Source of the DNA: an uncultured Alphaproteobacteria bacterium
Lineage (GTDB): Bacteria > Pseudomonadota > Alphaproteobacteria > Micavibrionales > Micavibrionaceae
Length of the DNA stretch: 64,000 nt
Direction of reading: 5' to 3'
NCBI GenBank assembly: GCA_946480475.1
Contig: CAMLJM010000002.1
Span: 78,355-142,354 of the forward strand
Shown: positions 34,919-43,301 of the stretch, piece after piece
Position numbering within the stretch: position 1 is the stretch's first letter
Layout of the letters: each line of letters begins with the position of its first letter
Notes under the pieces: generated by a model
Told to the model about the DNA's origin: nothing
Seen by the model: only the letters and a program-made list of their open reading frames with translations
Databases searched by the model: none
Program-made: the position numbers and the translations under genes

Positions 34919-35857
34919 TCAAGGTCTTCCAAGATCTTTTGGTTTTGGCGGGAAATTTGTTGATGCCCGGACAAGCTGATCTCTGAAGTCGATTCGGTCT
35001 CTTGTCAGGTGGCGTCCCTGAATGCCATGGCCTAGCTCTGCCAGATAATGCGCTTCATCAGCATCCTTTACACGCTCAAAAATAAATTTTGCGTGTGGCG
35101 CTACTGTCAGAATTTTCTGTACGAGATCTTCAAGCACATGGCGTTTTAATGGCTGCAGCGCTTCCTCGACTGTTTCGCCATCAATCTTCACATAGTCGAT
35201 AATCTCTTTCAAATTATCGAGGCGTTCCCAGTCAACGCTATCAATGTTACTGCCACTTTGTACTTGTCGCTGATGATCGTGATAGAAGTCATCAATGGCG
35301 AATTTGCAACCGAATTCCCTCTTCATTTGCAGCAGCACTTCACGGCACGGATTGTTCGCAAGGTCATCTTCCGTGACTTCAAATGTCAACTGACCGTAAA
35401 TTTCATCATGTGAGAAGTTATCGCGCAGTAATTGCGATACATCATTCCAGAAGTCCGCTGACGCCATATTGCGTGCTGATGTGTTGATAGAGATTGGCAT
35501 AAGTTTCTCTGACAGGGCCTGCTCTATCGCGGCCACTATGATAGCCTTATCAAGCGGGCCTTGCAGCCCCGCCTCGGCGATAATAGTAATCGGGCGCAAG
35601 GGACCTATACGTTCATTCTTTTCTGTATAGGGCCTTAAAAGCATTTCCGACGGGTATGTATACGTATCATCAGGTTCGCGAAGATCGTGCCAGATTTCCT
35701 CTTCGAAACGGAAGCGGCCTTTCTGTAAGGCATCAAGGAAACTCAAGGCATCTTCGGCCTCTTTTTCAGGCACAATACCAGCCGCTGCCTTCTGTTTCAT
35801 GCCTAAGGAAACAGAGGCGATAAAATTCTGGAACTGAGTTTTTATTGTGGGACGCAT
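34919..35857 (-). CDS. degenerate EAL-domain protein
   Basis: This 312-residue product follows the EAL fold: EEIWHDLREPDDTYTYPSEMLLRPY corresponds to the strand with the E-x-L-x-R signature (EML instead of EAL), LTFEVTEDDL to L-E-x-T-E, KFAIDDFYHD to the DDF segment, DYVKIDGETV to K-x-D, and FIFERVKDADEAHYLAELG to the E-G-V-E segment, here ERVK. Several metal and substrate residues remain, but the EAL and EGVE changes suggest weak or no c-di-GMP hydrolysis, possibly a binding role. It abuts parB tail to tail. No sensor or membrane domain is present. Confidence 0.8.
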   Translation of the reverse strand: MRPTIKTQFQNFIASVSLGMKQKAAAGIVPEKEAEDALSFLDALQKGRFRFEEEIWHDLREPDDTYTYPSEMLLRPYTEKNERIGPLRPITIIAEAGLQGPLDKAIIVAAIEQALSEKLMPISINTSARNMASADFWNDVSQLLRDNFSHDEIYGQLTFEVTEDDLANNPCREVLLQMKREFGCKFAIDDFYHDHQRQVQSGSNIDSVDWERLDNLKEIIDYVKIDGETVEEALQPLKRHVLEDLVQKILTVAPHAKFIFERVKDADEAHYLAELGHGIQGRHLTRDRIDFRDQLVRASTNFPPKPKDLGRP

Positions 35858-35948
35858 AGGAATAACTTAGCAGGAAAATTGTGAATAAGCGCGAAATTAA
35901 ATGCAGGAAAGGGGTCACTAGTTCCCTATATCAGGCAATATTGTTGCC

Positions 35949-36449
35949 ATGACAAAGATTTTAATGGCTTTTGGTGCGGTGCTGCTGCTGGCGGCCTGCG
36001 GTTTTACCCCCCTGTATGGCGAGCATAGTGCCGGGGCTGATAAAAGCGTACGTGCCGAACTGGGGCGCATCTATATCGGCAACATCGCTGACCAGCCAGG
36101 GCAATATCTAAGAAACGCCCTGATGGACCGTTTTTACAGCACTGGTCGTCCCGGTGCGCAGGCTGCCTATAATCTTTCCGTCGCGACGATTGGCGAAAGC
36201 CGTAGCGAGCTTGATATTACAAAGACTTCCGATAGCACGCGCGCCCAGCTGTATCTTACGACTTCCATGGTTCTCAAGGATCAGCAGGGACAGGAACTGC
36301 TAAAGCGTTCTTTAACGGCTGTCACCAGTTACAATATCCTCGATAGCCAATTCACAACCCGGGTTGCTGAAGATGCAGCACGCCGTCAGGCCCTTGACGA
36401 TCTGGCGCGGCAAATTGAGACGCATATCCTGCTCTACTTTAACCGCTAA
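35949..36449 (+). CDS. lptE: LPS-assembly lipoprotein LptE
   Basis: This 166-residue protein has a lipoprotein signal peptide with lipobox LLAAC followed by GFTPLYGEHS, the classic LptE start. IYIGNIADQPGQYLRNALMDRF and a C-terminal DDLARQIETHILLYF follow. LptE plugs the LptD barrel in the outer membrane for lipopolysaccharide export, so the organism probably makes LPS. In many Alphaproteobacteria leuS precedes and holA follows; here leuS is missing and an extra gene lies before holA. Confidence 0.93.
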   Translation: MTKILMAFGAVLLLAACGFTPLYGEHSAGADKSVRAELGRIYIGNIADQPGQYLRNALMDRFYSTGRPGAQAAYNLSVATIGESRSELDITKTSDSTRAQLYLTTSMVLKDQQGQELLKRSLTAVTSYNILDSQFTTRVAEDAARRQALDDLARQIETHILLYFNR

Positions 36450-36461
36450 CCCCTATTATAT

Positions 36462-36491
36462 TTGACATAACTAAAGGCGTTATGCTAGGCT
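36462..36491 (+). promoter_or_regulatory. promoter candidate between lptE and the next gene
   Basis: TTGACA (36462-36467) is a perfect -35; TAGGCT (36486-36491), preceded by TGC as an extended -10, is 18 bp away. It would transcribe the unknown gene at 36733 and holA. A 12-codon ORF at 36515-36553 lies in the leader; I do not call it a gene. Confidence 0.45.
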
Positions 36492-36732
36492 CTCTGGAAT
36501 TAAGGGTTGGGGCTATGTCTCTTTTTTCTATTGCGCGGCACAATTTTAATTGACTTACGATGCTGATACGGGTTACGACAACTATATGAGAACACAAATC
36601 GCCATTATTATTTCAATTATTACCGCCGGCAGGGCCTAATCTCCCTGCCCTCCAGGCGGATGTGGCGTTTCTCAAATTCCCTAGCGCATCCCGAAAAACC
36701 GACCCTAATACCGGCTTTTAAGGATGCCTGTC

Positions 36733-37305
36733 ATGAAGTTTACTGTTGTCTCGCTATTCAATCACAAATCATTCGGCCTGGAAGAGCCGCATTATGCCGT
36801 TGTCGCCGACCTGCCCCGTCGTCTGGGTGGTGGCCAGCGCGTTCTGGACGTTGTGCCTGTATCTGAAGGCAGAGAGCCTGGCGAGTTGGTTAAGGGCTAT
36901 CAGGAGGCCGCAAGATCGCTCCCCTATCGTTGCCATGAAGATGGCGGCGGAGAAATAGATTTTTTATCCAAGGATTTCAAAGGCAAAACTTATAAACAAA
37001 GCACGGCCTTCATACCTGCAAAGCCCCTGGCGGGTAAAGGATTCCCTGAAGCCCTGTTCGACTGGATGTGCTGGCGCGCCCGCGTGAAACTTTGGCTGCA
37101 TCATCAGGACCGTGTTGTGTTGCCCCAGAATTTACAGGATCGCGTGCTGGAAACCACTGCTGCAGCGCTGAAAGAGCACACGGTTTCTGAAGATCACGGT
37201 TTTGCGCTTTATCAAGCCACGCTTAATAATAAAGCTACTGTTGCTGAGCCTGCGCGCGCCGAAGTTCCCAAGACACTCTTGACCCAGAGACCCGCTCCCC
37301 TATGA
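36733..37305 (+). CDS. unknown protein upstream of holA
   Basis: ATG 36733 is chosen because AGGA (36721-36724) lies 8 nt before; the ATG at 36724 overlaps that site. The 190-residue product starts MKFTVVSLFNHKSFGLEEPHY and contains no signal peptide or membrane helix. A mid-protein segment, EALFDWMCWRARVKLWLHHQDRVVLPQNLQDRVLE, is helical and basic. I do not recognise a family. It is separated from holA by only 7 nt. Confidence 0.65.
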   Translation: MKFTVVSLFNHKSFGLEEPHYAVVADLPRRLGGGQRVLDVVPVSEGREPGELVKGYQEAARSLPYRCHEDGGGEIDFLSKDFKGKTYKQSTAFIPAKPLAGKGFPEALFDWMCWRARVKLWLHHQDRVVLPQNLQDRVLETTAAALKEHTVSEDHGFALYQATLNNKATVAEPARAEVPKTLLTQRPAPL

Positions 37306-37312
37306 TGCGGGT

Positions 37313-38332
37313 ATGAAGCTCCCATTCAAGCAAATAGAACCCTTCGTCAGAAGTCCTGACCCGAAGGCCCGTGTCGTTCTTGTCTATGGTCCTGACAGCG
37401 GCCTTATGAAAGAGCGCGCTGCTATCATCGGCAAAAGCATTGTACCTGATCTGAACGATCCTTTTAACGCTGTTACCCTTAGTGCTGACAAGTTGATAGA
37501 AGACCCCGCACGTCTCATGGATGAAGCCATGGCGATGTCGATGCTGGGCGGTGCGCGTCTTATCCGTATCGAAGATGCTGCCGATTCATTATCCCCTCTG
37601 TTAAAAGATTATCTGCAAAACCCCAGTGAACAAAACCTGGTGGTTATTGAGGCGGGCGAGCTTGGTCCCAAATCCGCTTTACGATTGCTTGCTGAGAAGG
37701 CTGCGAACGCTGTAGCCCTGCCCTGTTATGTCGAAGATGAGCGCGATCTTACAGCTATCATCAGGGATACACTGAGAGAAGCGCAGCTCTCGATCGAGCC
37801 TGATGCTATGGGCCTTCTGGCATCTGGTTTGGTTGGTGATCGCCTGCGCGCCCGTAACGAGCTTGATAAACTGATCATCTATAAGGGTGCTGAGAAATCG
37901 GCTGTTACGATTGATGATGTGCAGGAATGTATTGGCGGTGCGGGCGCCCAAACGCTCGATAAATTTGTTTACAGTGTTACGGGGTCGAAATCAGATGTGG
38001 CGCTCGAATCTTTTCAGATATTGGTACAAGAAGGCGTGCCGCTGATTGTTATTCTGCGTTCATTGCAGAGCCACCTGCGACGTCTTCATTTCGTCAAGGC
38101 CCGTATTGAGCGTGGCGAGGTTCTTGAGATCGTGATGAAATCTTTGCAGCCCCCCGTCTTCTGGAAGCAAGAAGACATGTTCAAAAGCCAGATACGCAGC
38201 TGGTCCCTGCCCGGCTTAGCGCGCACGCTTCAAAAAATATCCGAGCTGGAGGCCAATTGTAAAAAGACGGGTGTTCCCGATACAACGCTAACGGCGCAGG
38301 CGTTACTATCCATCAGCAGGCGTGCTGCTTAA
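37313..38332 (+). CDS. holA: DNA polymerase III delta subunit
   Basis: This 339-residue protein starts MKLPFKQIEPFVRS and has LVYGPDSGLMKERAAIIGKS, the clamp-loader delta N-terminus. MSMLGGARLIRIEDA follows, and the C-terminal collar helices include LRSLQSHLRRLHFVKARIERG. It opens the beta clamp within the clamp loader. Its place after lptE near parAB is usual in Alphaproteobacteria. A strong terminator follows. Confidence 0.92.
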   Translation: MKLPFKQIEPFVRSPDPKARVVLVYGPDSGLMKERAAIIGKSIVPDLNDPFNAVTLSADKLIEDPARLMDEAMAMSMLGGARLIRIEDAADSLSPLLKDYLQNPSEQNLVVIEAGELGPKSALRLLAEKAANAVALPCYVEDERDLTAIIRDTLREAQLSIEPDAMGLLASGLVGDRLRARNELDKLIIYKGAEKSAVTIDDVQECIGGAGAQTLDKFVYSVTGSKSDVALESFQILVQEGVPLIVILRSLQSHLRRLHFVKARIERGEVLEIVMKSLQPPVFWKQEDMFKSQIRSWSLPGLARTLQKISELEANCKKTGVPDTTLTAQALLSISRRAA

Positions 38333-38356
38333 ATCCGCTCAATAAGCTCTTAAATA

Positions 38357-38386
38357 AAAACCCCGACTTCACGCCGGGGTTTTCTT
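38357..38386. terminator. bidirectional terminator after holA
   Basis: AAAACCCCG (38357-38365) pairs with CGGGGTTTT (38375-38383) around a 9-nt loop. It serves holA and probably the convergent DUF3576 gene ending at 38407. Confidence 0.88.
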
Positions 38387-38406
38387 ATTGGATCATGTTC
38401 GCGCGA

Positions 38407-38979
38407 CTAATCGTCTTCACGATTCATCTGATCGACACGCATTTGACGGGCGCGCGTCAGGATTGCTTCCTCCAACTGGCGCGCCGTTGTGTCCGTTGCT
38501 GTTGAATCGCGCCATGAACCGCCTTTCAGGTTCTGGCGGAATACCTTGACTGATACACCGTCAGAGCGCAGTTGCTTGTCCAGAATAAAGACATTCAGCT
38601 TAAAGCGTTCGTTCGGTGTTTCGGGCGGTGAATACCAGTCTGTAATAATCGTGCCGCCAAACGGATCGGCGCTTGCCAATGGCATAAAGGAAATTGTGTC
38701 GAGAGAGGCGCGCCATAGATAACTGTTCACGCCAATGCCTGATCCGGAATCATCTTCCTTGCGGCCCATATTCAGAAGGCCGCCACTACCGAAGATGCTG
38801 GGTTCTTCTTCGTAAATATCATTTTCATTCGCTTGGGCTGAGCGTTGTGCGCCTGTGGGGTATTTGGCTTCCCCTTGCGGCAGCCCGCTGCAAGATGTCA
38901 GATAAAAGCAGGTCATAAGCAGGACAAAAGCCCAGAAAAGTCTTTCGCAGTTATGGTAGAGGGCGCTGCCGTTCATCAA
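38407..38979 (-). CDS. DUF3576-like lipoprotein
   Basis: This 190-residue product has an N-terminal hydrophobic stretch and lipobox-like LTSCSG. A disordered acidic linker and GIGVNSYLWRASLDTISFMPLASADPFGGTIITDWYSPP follow, a pattern I associate with DUF3576 outer-membrane-associated proteins. In related genomes this gene neighbours leuS-lptE-holA, supporting the call. The function is unknown; an envelope role is likely. The start may be either of two adjacent Met codons. Confidence 0.8.
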   Translation of the reverse strand: MMNGSALYHNCERLFWAFVLLMTCFYLTSCSGLPQGEAKYPTGAQRSAQANENDIYEEEPSIFGSGGLLNMGRKEDDSGSGIGVNSYLWRASLDTISFMPLASADPFGGTIITDWYSPPETPNERFKLNVFILDKQLRSDGVSVKVFRQNLKGGSWRDSTATDTTARQLEEAILTRARQMRVDQMNREDD

Positions 38980-39383
38980 TCAAACTCCATACATATATAA
39001 GAGATGGGCCTTAGATAGCACAGGGGCTATGGCGTCTCAAGGTCGGCAGGCAGCTAGTTTACGGTCACTCCCCTGTTTTTCGTCAGTGACTCATTAAAGT
39101 GACATTATTTCGATAATATTCGAATCGCCCTGTGCCGATAATAAATGGCGGATTTCTGCGCGTTAAAGCAAATCACCCAACTGTTTTACCATAATATATC
39201 GTTGCAAATCTGCAACGCCTGGAAGGAAAATGTGACGTTTTTGCATCGAAGCGCTTGAGATCGAGGGGTGATGATGTCAAACATAGCCCTGTCATTCCTC
39301 ACAAGGGGGTGATTCTCTCTGGGTTCACCCGAACCTTTGTTCAACTAAACTCGATCAATCCACTGGATTGGAAGGAAATTGAA
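38980..39383. other. porin upstream region with palindromes
   Basis: This 404-bp non-coding region lies between divergent genes. It contains CGTTGCA-AATC-TGCAACG (39200-39217), a perfect 7-bp inverted repeat with a 4-nt spacer, and GGTTC-ACCC-GAACC (39322-39335) in the likely 5' untranslated part. A highly expressed porin would need a strong promoter, but I could not assign one with confidence. Confidence 0.5.
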
Positions 39384-40484
39384 ATGAAAAAACTGCTTAG
39401 CACAGCCGCACTGGCTGGCCTCCTCGCAGTAGCTGCTGCCCCAGCTATGGCGCAAGGCGATCAAAGCGCTCTGAAACTGGACCTCGGTGGTTACTTCCGT
39501 GGTTACGTTACATACTCTTCTCAGGATACAGTTGCTGGTAGCGACGAGCGTCATATCGACATTCTCCGCGATACAGAAGTTCACTTCACAGGCGAAACAA
39601 CACTGGACAATGGTCTGACCGTTGGTTTCCACGCTGAAGCTGAAGCTGACCAAGGCGATGGCTTTGATGTTGATGAGTCCTACATGTATGTTTCCGGCTC
39701 CTGGGGTCGTGTAAACTTCGGTGCAGAAGATGGCGCTGCCTACCTGCTCCAAGTTGCCGCTCCTTCAGCTGATAGCAACATCGACGGCATCCGCCAATAC
39801 ATCCAGCCTGTAAACTATGATATCGCACCTGCTGCTTTCGCAGTCGCTGGCGATGTACAGTTTGACTACGCTCAGGACGTATCTGAATCTGCTGACAAAA
39901 TTACTTACCTGTCACCAGTATTCAACGGCTTCCAGGCTGGCGTTTCCTACACCCCGGAACTTCGTGATGCTTCTCGTGACCTCGAAGGTGTTGACGTAGA
40001 CGATGTAGCTGATGATTTCGGTTCCGTATGGGATCTGGCTGCTCGTTACGAAGGTCAGTTCGACCAATTCGGTCTGACACTGGGCGGTGGTTATACACAC
40101 GCTGAGCTGGAAGAAGATGGCGGCACAGGTCTTGATGACCGTGATGCTTGGAACCTCGGCGCCGCTGCTACATTCGGTGGCTTCGGTCTGGGTGTTGTGT
40201 ACACAGAAGACAACAATGGCGCTGATGACGACCTCGAGTCAGACATCATCGTTGTTGGTGCTGATTACACAACTGGCCCATGGAAACTGGGTGCTTCCTG
40301 GTACAATGCTGACCAAGAACAAGTTGGCGATGACCTGGAAACAGATCGTTTCTCCGGTGGTGTTACATACACATACGGCCCAGGCATGACCTTCCGTGGT
40401 TCCGTACACTACATCGATCATGAAGAAGGTGCTGCCGATATGGACGCAACCAGCTTCCTGCTCGGTACACAAGTTAACTTCTAA
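39384..40484 (+). CDS. major outer-membrane porin
   Basis: ATG 39384 follows AAGGA by 7 nt and gives the signal peptide MKKLLSTAALAGLLAVAAAPAMA. The 366-residue protein is a beta barrel. LKLDLGGYFRGYV begins the first strand, alternating aromatic/Gly strands follow (DNGLTVGFHAEAEAD, FGLTLGGGYTHAEL, WKLGASWYNAD), there are acidic loops, and it ends in TQVNF with terminal Phe for BAM recognition. It resembles general porins of Gram-negative Alphaproteobacteria. Codon choice is very restricted, consistent with high expression. A terminator follows. Confidence 0.9.
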   Translation: MKKLLSTAALAGLLAVAAAPAMAQGDQSALKLDLGGYFRGYVTYSSQDTVAGSDERHIDILRDTEVHFTGETTLDNGLTVGFHAEAEADQGDGFDVDESYMYVSGSWGRVNFGAEDGAAYLLQVAAPSADSNIDGIRQYIQPVNYDIAPAAFAVAGDVQFDYAQDVSESADKITYLSPVFNGFQAGVSYTPELRDASRDLEGVDVDDVADDFGSVWDLAARYEGQFDQFGLTLGGGYTHAELEEDGGTGLDDRDAWNLGAAATFGGFGLGVVYTEDNNGADDDLESDIIVVGADYTTGPWKLGASWYNADQEQVGDDLETDRFSGGVTYTYGPGMTFRGSVHYIDHEEGAADMDATSFLLGTQVNF

Positions 40485-40509
40485 TCTTCGGATAGAAGTC
40501 TGAATTCGG

Positions 40510-40545
40510 AAGAGGGGGGAGAAATCCTCCCTCTTTCTTTTTGTC
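40510..40545 (+). terminator. intrinsic terminator of the porin gene
   Basis: AAGAGGG (40510-40516) pairs with CCCTCTT (40529-40535), extended by G-C pairs around the loop, and is followed by TCTTTTTG. It lies 25 nt after the porin stop. Confidence 0.8.
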
Positions 40546-40569
40546 TGCAAAATAGGCACATTCGGCAAT

Positions 40570-41235
40570 ATGAACGATGTATCTCAAAATATAAGCGCTG
40601 TTCGTCATGTGATTTCCAGGGTTTGTGGAGAGTGCGGCAGGGATGTTTCTCAGGTAACGCTTGTTGCTGTCAGTAAGATGCAGCCCGCTGACAAAATTCA
40701 TGAGGCTTTGAGGGCGGGCCAACGCGTTTTTGGTGAAAACCGTGTACAGGAGGCCCGAGAGCGTTGGGGAGAACTCAAGAAAGAATATCCTGATATCACC
40801 TTGCACCTTATCGGACCCTTGCAAACGAATAAGGCCAGGGATGCTGTAGCGTTATTCGATGTCATCGAAACGATCGACCGCCCAGAGATTGCCCGGGCTG
40901 TGTCTAAAGAGATGAAAAAGCAGAACCGGGTTCTGCCCTGCTTCGTTCAGGTCAATACGGGTGCTGAAGAGCAAAAGGCAGGCGTATTGCCGCAGGATCT
41001 GGATTCAATCATACAGATATGCCGTGAAGAAGATTTATCGATTAAGGGCCTGATGTGCATTCCGCCGGTTGATGAACCACCCGCGCTTCACTTTGCATTC
41101 CTGCGTAAGCTGGCGCAGGAGCATGGCCTTTCAGACCTTAGCATGGGCATGAGTGCTGATTATGAAAGAGCTGTTGCTCTGGGCGCCACATATATCCGCG
41201 TGGGTACGGGCATTTTTGGTGAACGTAACGTCTAA
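40570..41235 (+). CDS. YggS/PLPBP-family pyridoxal phosphate homeostasis protein
   Basis: This 221-residue protein has LVAVSKMQPADKIHEALRAGQRVFGENRVQEA, where the Lys of VAVSK holds PLP and GENRVQE is the family signature. HLIGPLQTNKAR and SMGMSADYERAVALGATYIRVGTGIFG follow. It is a single-domain alanine-racemase-like barrel without known catalysis that buffers PLP. It ends with a 4-nt overlap onto the convergent gene. Confidence 0.95.
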   Translation: MNDVSQNISAVRHVISRVCGECGRDVSQVTLVAVSKMQPADKIHEALRAGQRVFGENRVQEARERWGELKKEYPDITLHLIGPLQTNKARDAVALFDVIETIDRPEIARAVSKEMKKQNRVLPCFVQVNTGAEEQKAGVLPQDLDSIIQICREEDLSIKGLMCIPPVDEPPALHFAFLRKLAQEHGLSDLSMGMSADYERAVALGATYIRVGTGIFGERNV

Positions 41236-42074
41236 TTGGATGGCGCCAGAGGACTGAGTTTCAGTTCTGTCATTGCTTCAATTTGTTGGTTGCGGATATC
41301 GGCGAGGCTCACGCTTACAGGATCTGCCAGAGGGGCGCGGGGCAGGGGAGATAGTGATACATTTGATTTTCTGCGCACCATAGTGCCGGCCATACGATCA
41401 TCATCAAAGATGTAACGTTCGTATTCAATAACTTCAGGCGGTGGCTCCTGAATATGGGCGGGTTGCTGAAGGCCTAAGGCCATTTGCGGCAACGTTTCAC
41501 TTTCAATATCGTTAAATGCAAGCTGTGCTGCCTGGTCCAGTTGTTCTTCTGGCGAAAGGCTGCCCGGTTTCGCTTGTGGCAGGTCGCCTTTGGTTACAAA
41601 GGCGACGACATTACCAGCAACGTCCTTACCTGTTTCTTCCTCGATAATGACGTTGGCGATACCGGACGCAGCACCGGCAAATCCGCCAAAAACAGCGCCG
41701 CCAATAATCCGGCCGGAAGGTTTGATCGTATCGCCTGTCACGCTTTCATAAATTGTACTGACCAAGGGAATGTGATGCAGCGGGTTGACGATATCGATCA
41801 GGTCGCCAAAACTAAATTCTTCTTGATCGACTTTATCGGTGGCGGCAGGAAGTGCGCCTCCTGTTTCTGATCCTGCGTCAGCGTAGTTCAGTGCCGTATC
41901 AAAACGGGTTTCTGCGCTCACGCGTGCGTTATCCCTTATAGGGCTTTCCCATACAGGAATGCTTCCGGCCATGCGGTCATCAGGATCGCGGCGCATATGC
42001 AAACGCGGGTGCTGACCAGAATCAATGGCCGCATTGTACGCCGGATAAGCGTTCTGAGTGGTTGAATCAATCAT
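41232..42074 (-). CDS. unknown protein with Gly-rich hydrophobic segment
   Basis: This 280-residue product has no signal peptide. The N- and C-terminal thirds look disordered and Pro-rich. The middle contains FSFGDLIDIVNPLHHIPLVSTIYESVTGDTIKPSGRIIGGAVFGGFAGAASGIANVII, whose Gly/Ala-rich part (GGAVFGGFAGAASGIA) resembles membrane-inserting glycine-zipper segments. DDRMAGSIPVWE near the start and DDDRMAGTMVRRK near the end form an internal repeat. The function is unknown. Confidence 0.65.
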   Translation of the reverse strand: MIDSTTQNAYPAYNAAIDSGQHPRLHMRRDPDDRMAGSIPVWESPIRDNARVSAETRFDTALNYADAGSETGGALPAATDKVDQEEFSFGDLIDIVNPLHHIPLVSTIYESVTGDTIKPSGRIIGGAVFGGFAGAASGIANVIIEEETGKDVAGNVVAFVTKGDLPQAKPGSLSPEEQLDQAAQLAFNDIESETLPQMALGLQQPAHIQEPPPEVIEYERYIFDDDRMAGTMVRRKSNVSLSPLPRAPLADPVSVSLADIRNQQIEAMTELKLSPLAPSN

Positions 42075-42222
42075 TGAATGAACCTCAAAAGGGAGATTCG
42101 CAAAGCCTGTGCCAATAAAAGACCATATATATCAATGGATTAACTTGTTTGAGATTGATGCAAAACTATAAGAAAGCCCTTTTTTACCTGCTTACCCGGT
42201 AAAATTGTCATAGAATGTTTAA

Positions 42223-42729
42223 ATGACAGAATCTAAATCCATAGCTCTCTTTATGGTGCAGGGTGATCCCCTGGCGCAACGAGTTATTACCCAGGCGGCC
42301 TTAGGGCAGGGGCTTCATGTTGTTTTTGTGTCATCTTCTGATGCGGCGCAGATTACTATTTCCGGGCCCGTCAGGCTGGGTTCGTTATTGCGCAGAATAA
42401 ACGAGCGCCAGAATCAGGGCCGTCAGGTTGCCCTGTCTTTAGGCCGCTTTATCTTTGATCCTGCCGATACGCTTCTTATTCCCGTCGACGAAGGCGAAGA
42501 TGTCATGCTGACGGAAAAAGAGGCTGCTATCCTGTCATGTCTGGCCGCAGAGGCTGGCGCCGTCGTTTCGCGGCGCGATTTGCTGACAAAGGTGTGGGGT
42601 TACGTTGATGGCGTCGAGACACATACGCTTGAGACGCATATATATCGTCTGCGGCAGAAGCTGGAGATTGATCCTGCAAAGCCTGAGATTCTTCTGACGC
42701 AGGAACAAGGATATAGCTTGAAATTCTAA
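42223..42729 (+). CDS. OmpR-type winged-helix regulator with degenerate receiver
   Basis: This 168-residue product has a C-terminal Trans_reg_C domain: LTEKEAAILSCLAAEAGAVVSRRDLLTKVWGYVDGVETHTLETHIYRLRQKLE, ending in a TQEQGYSLKF wing. The N-terminal 75 residues resemble a shortened receiver (ALFMVQGDPLAQRVITQAALGQGLHVVFV) but lack the acidic pocket, phospho-Asp and Lys. It probably binds DNA without phosphorylation. No histidine kinase is adjacent. Confidence 0.82.
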   Translation: MTESKSIALFMVQGDPLAQRVITQAALGQGLHVVFVSSSDAAQITISGPVRLGSLLRRINERQNQGRQVALSLGRFIFDPADTLLIPVDEGEDVMLTEKEAAILSCLAAEAGAVVSRRDLLTKVWGYVDGVETHTLETHIYRLRQKLEIDPAKPEILLTQEQGYSLKF

Positions 42730-43271
42730 GTTACTTGCGAGAGCTGCCATTCGGTCGCCCGTGTCAGGCTTTCGAGAAAGCTGCCTTCTTTCCGGATATG
42801 TAATGATGTAATGCCATTCTGCTGCAAAAGATCGAGATTATTTAACAATTGATATATGGCACGATTCTCATCTTGGGATAAGGCGGGCTGCGACGTCGAT
42901 GTTTTTACGACTGGTACAGGCGGCGCGGCAGACTGTTCGGATGCATGGCGTGCTGTATTCTGATAAGCATTGGCAGCTGTATGGGCGCGCTGTTGCTGTG
43001 TTGTGAGTGGCGTCTGTTCGGTCACCGTTGTGGCTGTTGTCTGTAGTAGGGGCGATTCAGGAGCTATGAGGGATGAAAGAAACTGCCTGAGAGCGCTGAT
43101 CGACACAACTGTGTCGTCTTCCCATTCCGGCTTCTTTTTACTCTCTTCTTCTTCATTTTTTTTGCGGCGTTGATCGTCACGTGGTTCTTCACGTCTTATG
43201 CCCATCCAGGTGTCGGCGCTTTCTGTCTGCCTGAATGTGGTGCGAAATATATTATCCAGACGCGAGTCCAT
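42726..43271 (-). CDS. unknown low-complexity protein
   Basis: This 181-residue product starts MDSRLDNIFRTTFRQTESAD. It has a highly charged segment (DDQRRKKNEEEESKKKPEWEDD), then a Thr/Gln/Ala-rich disordered region, and ends with a helical LYQLLNNLDLLQQNGITSLHIRKEG-like stretch. There is no signal peptide. The stop overlaps the convergent regulator stop by 4 nt. Confidence 0.55.
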   Translation of the reverse strand: MDSRLDNIFRTTFRQTESADTWMGIRREEPRDDQRRKKNEEEESKKKPEWEDDTVVSISALRQFLSSLIAPESPLLQTTATTVTEQTPLTTQQQRAHTAANAYQNTARHASEQSAAPPVPVVKTSTSQPALSQDENRAIYQLLNNLDLLQQNGITSLHIRKEGSFLESLTRATEWQLSQVT

Positions 43272-43301
43272 GACTGCATGTCCTGTGAAATTAAATAAAA
43301 A

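Noticed and set aside
36515..36553. 12-codon ORF after the promoter at 36462
   Set aside because: Its start has only a weak ribosome site and the peptide shows no attenuator-like codon run; I leave it as leader sequence.
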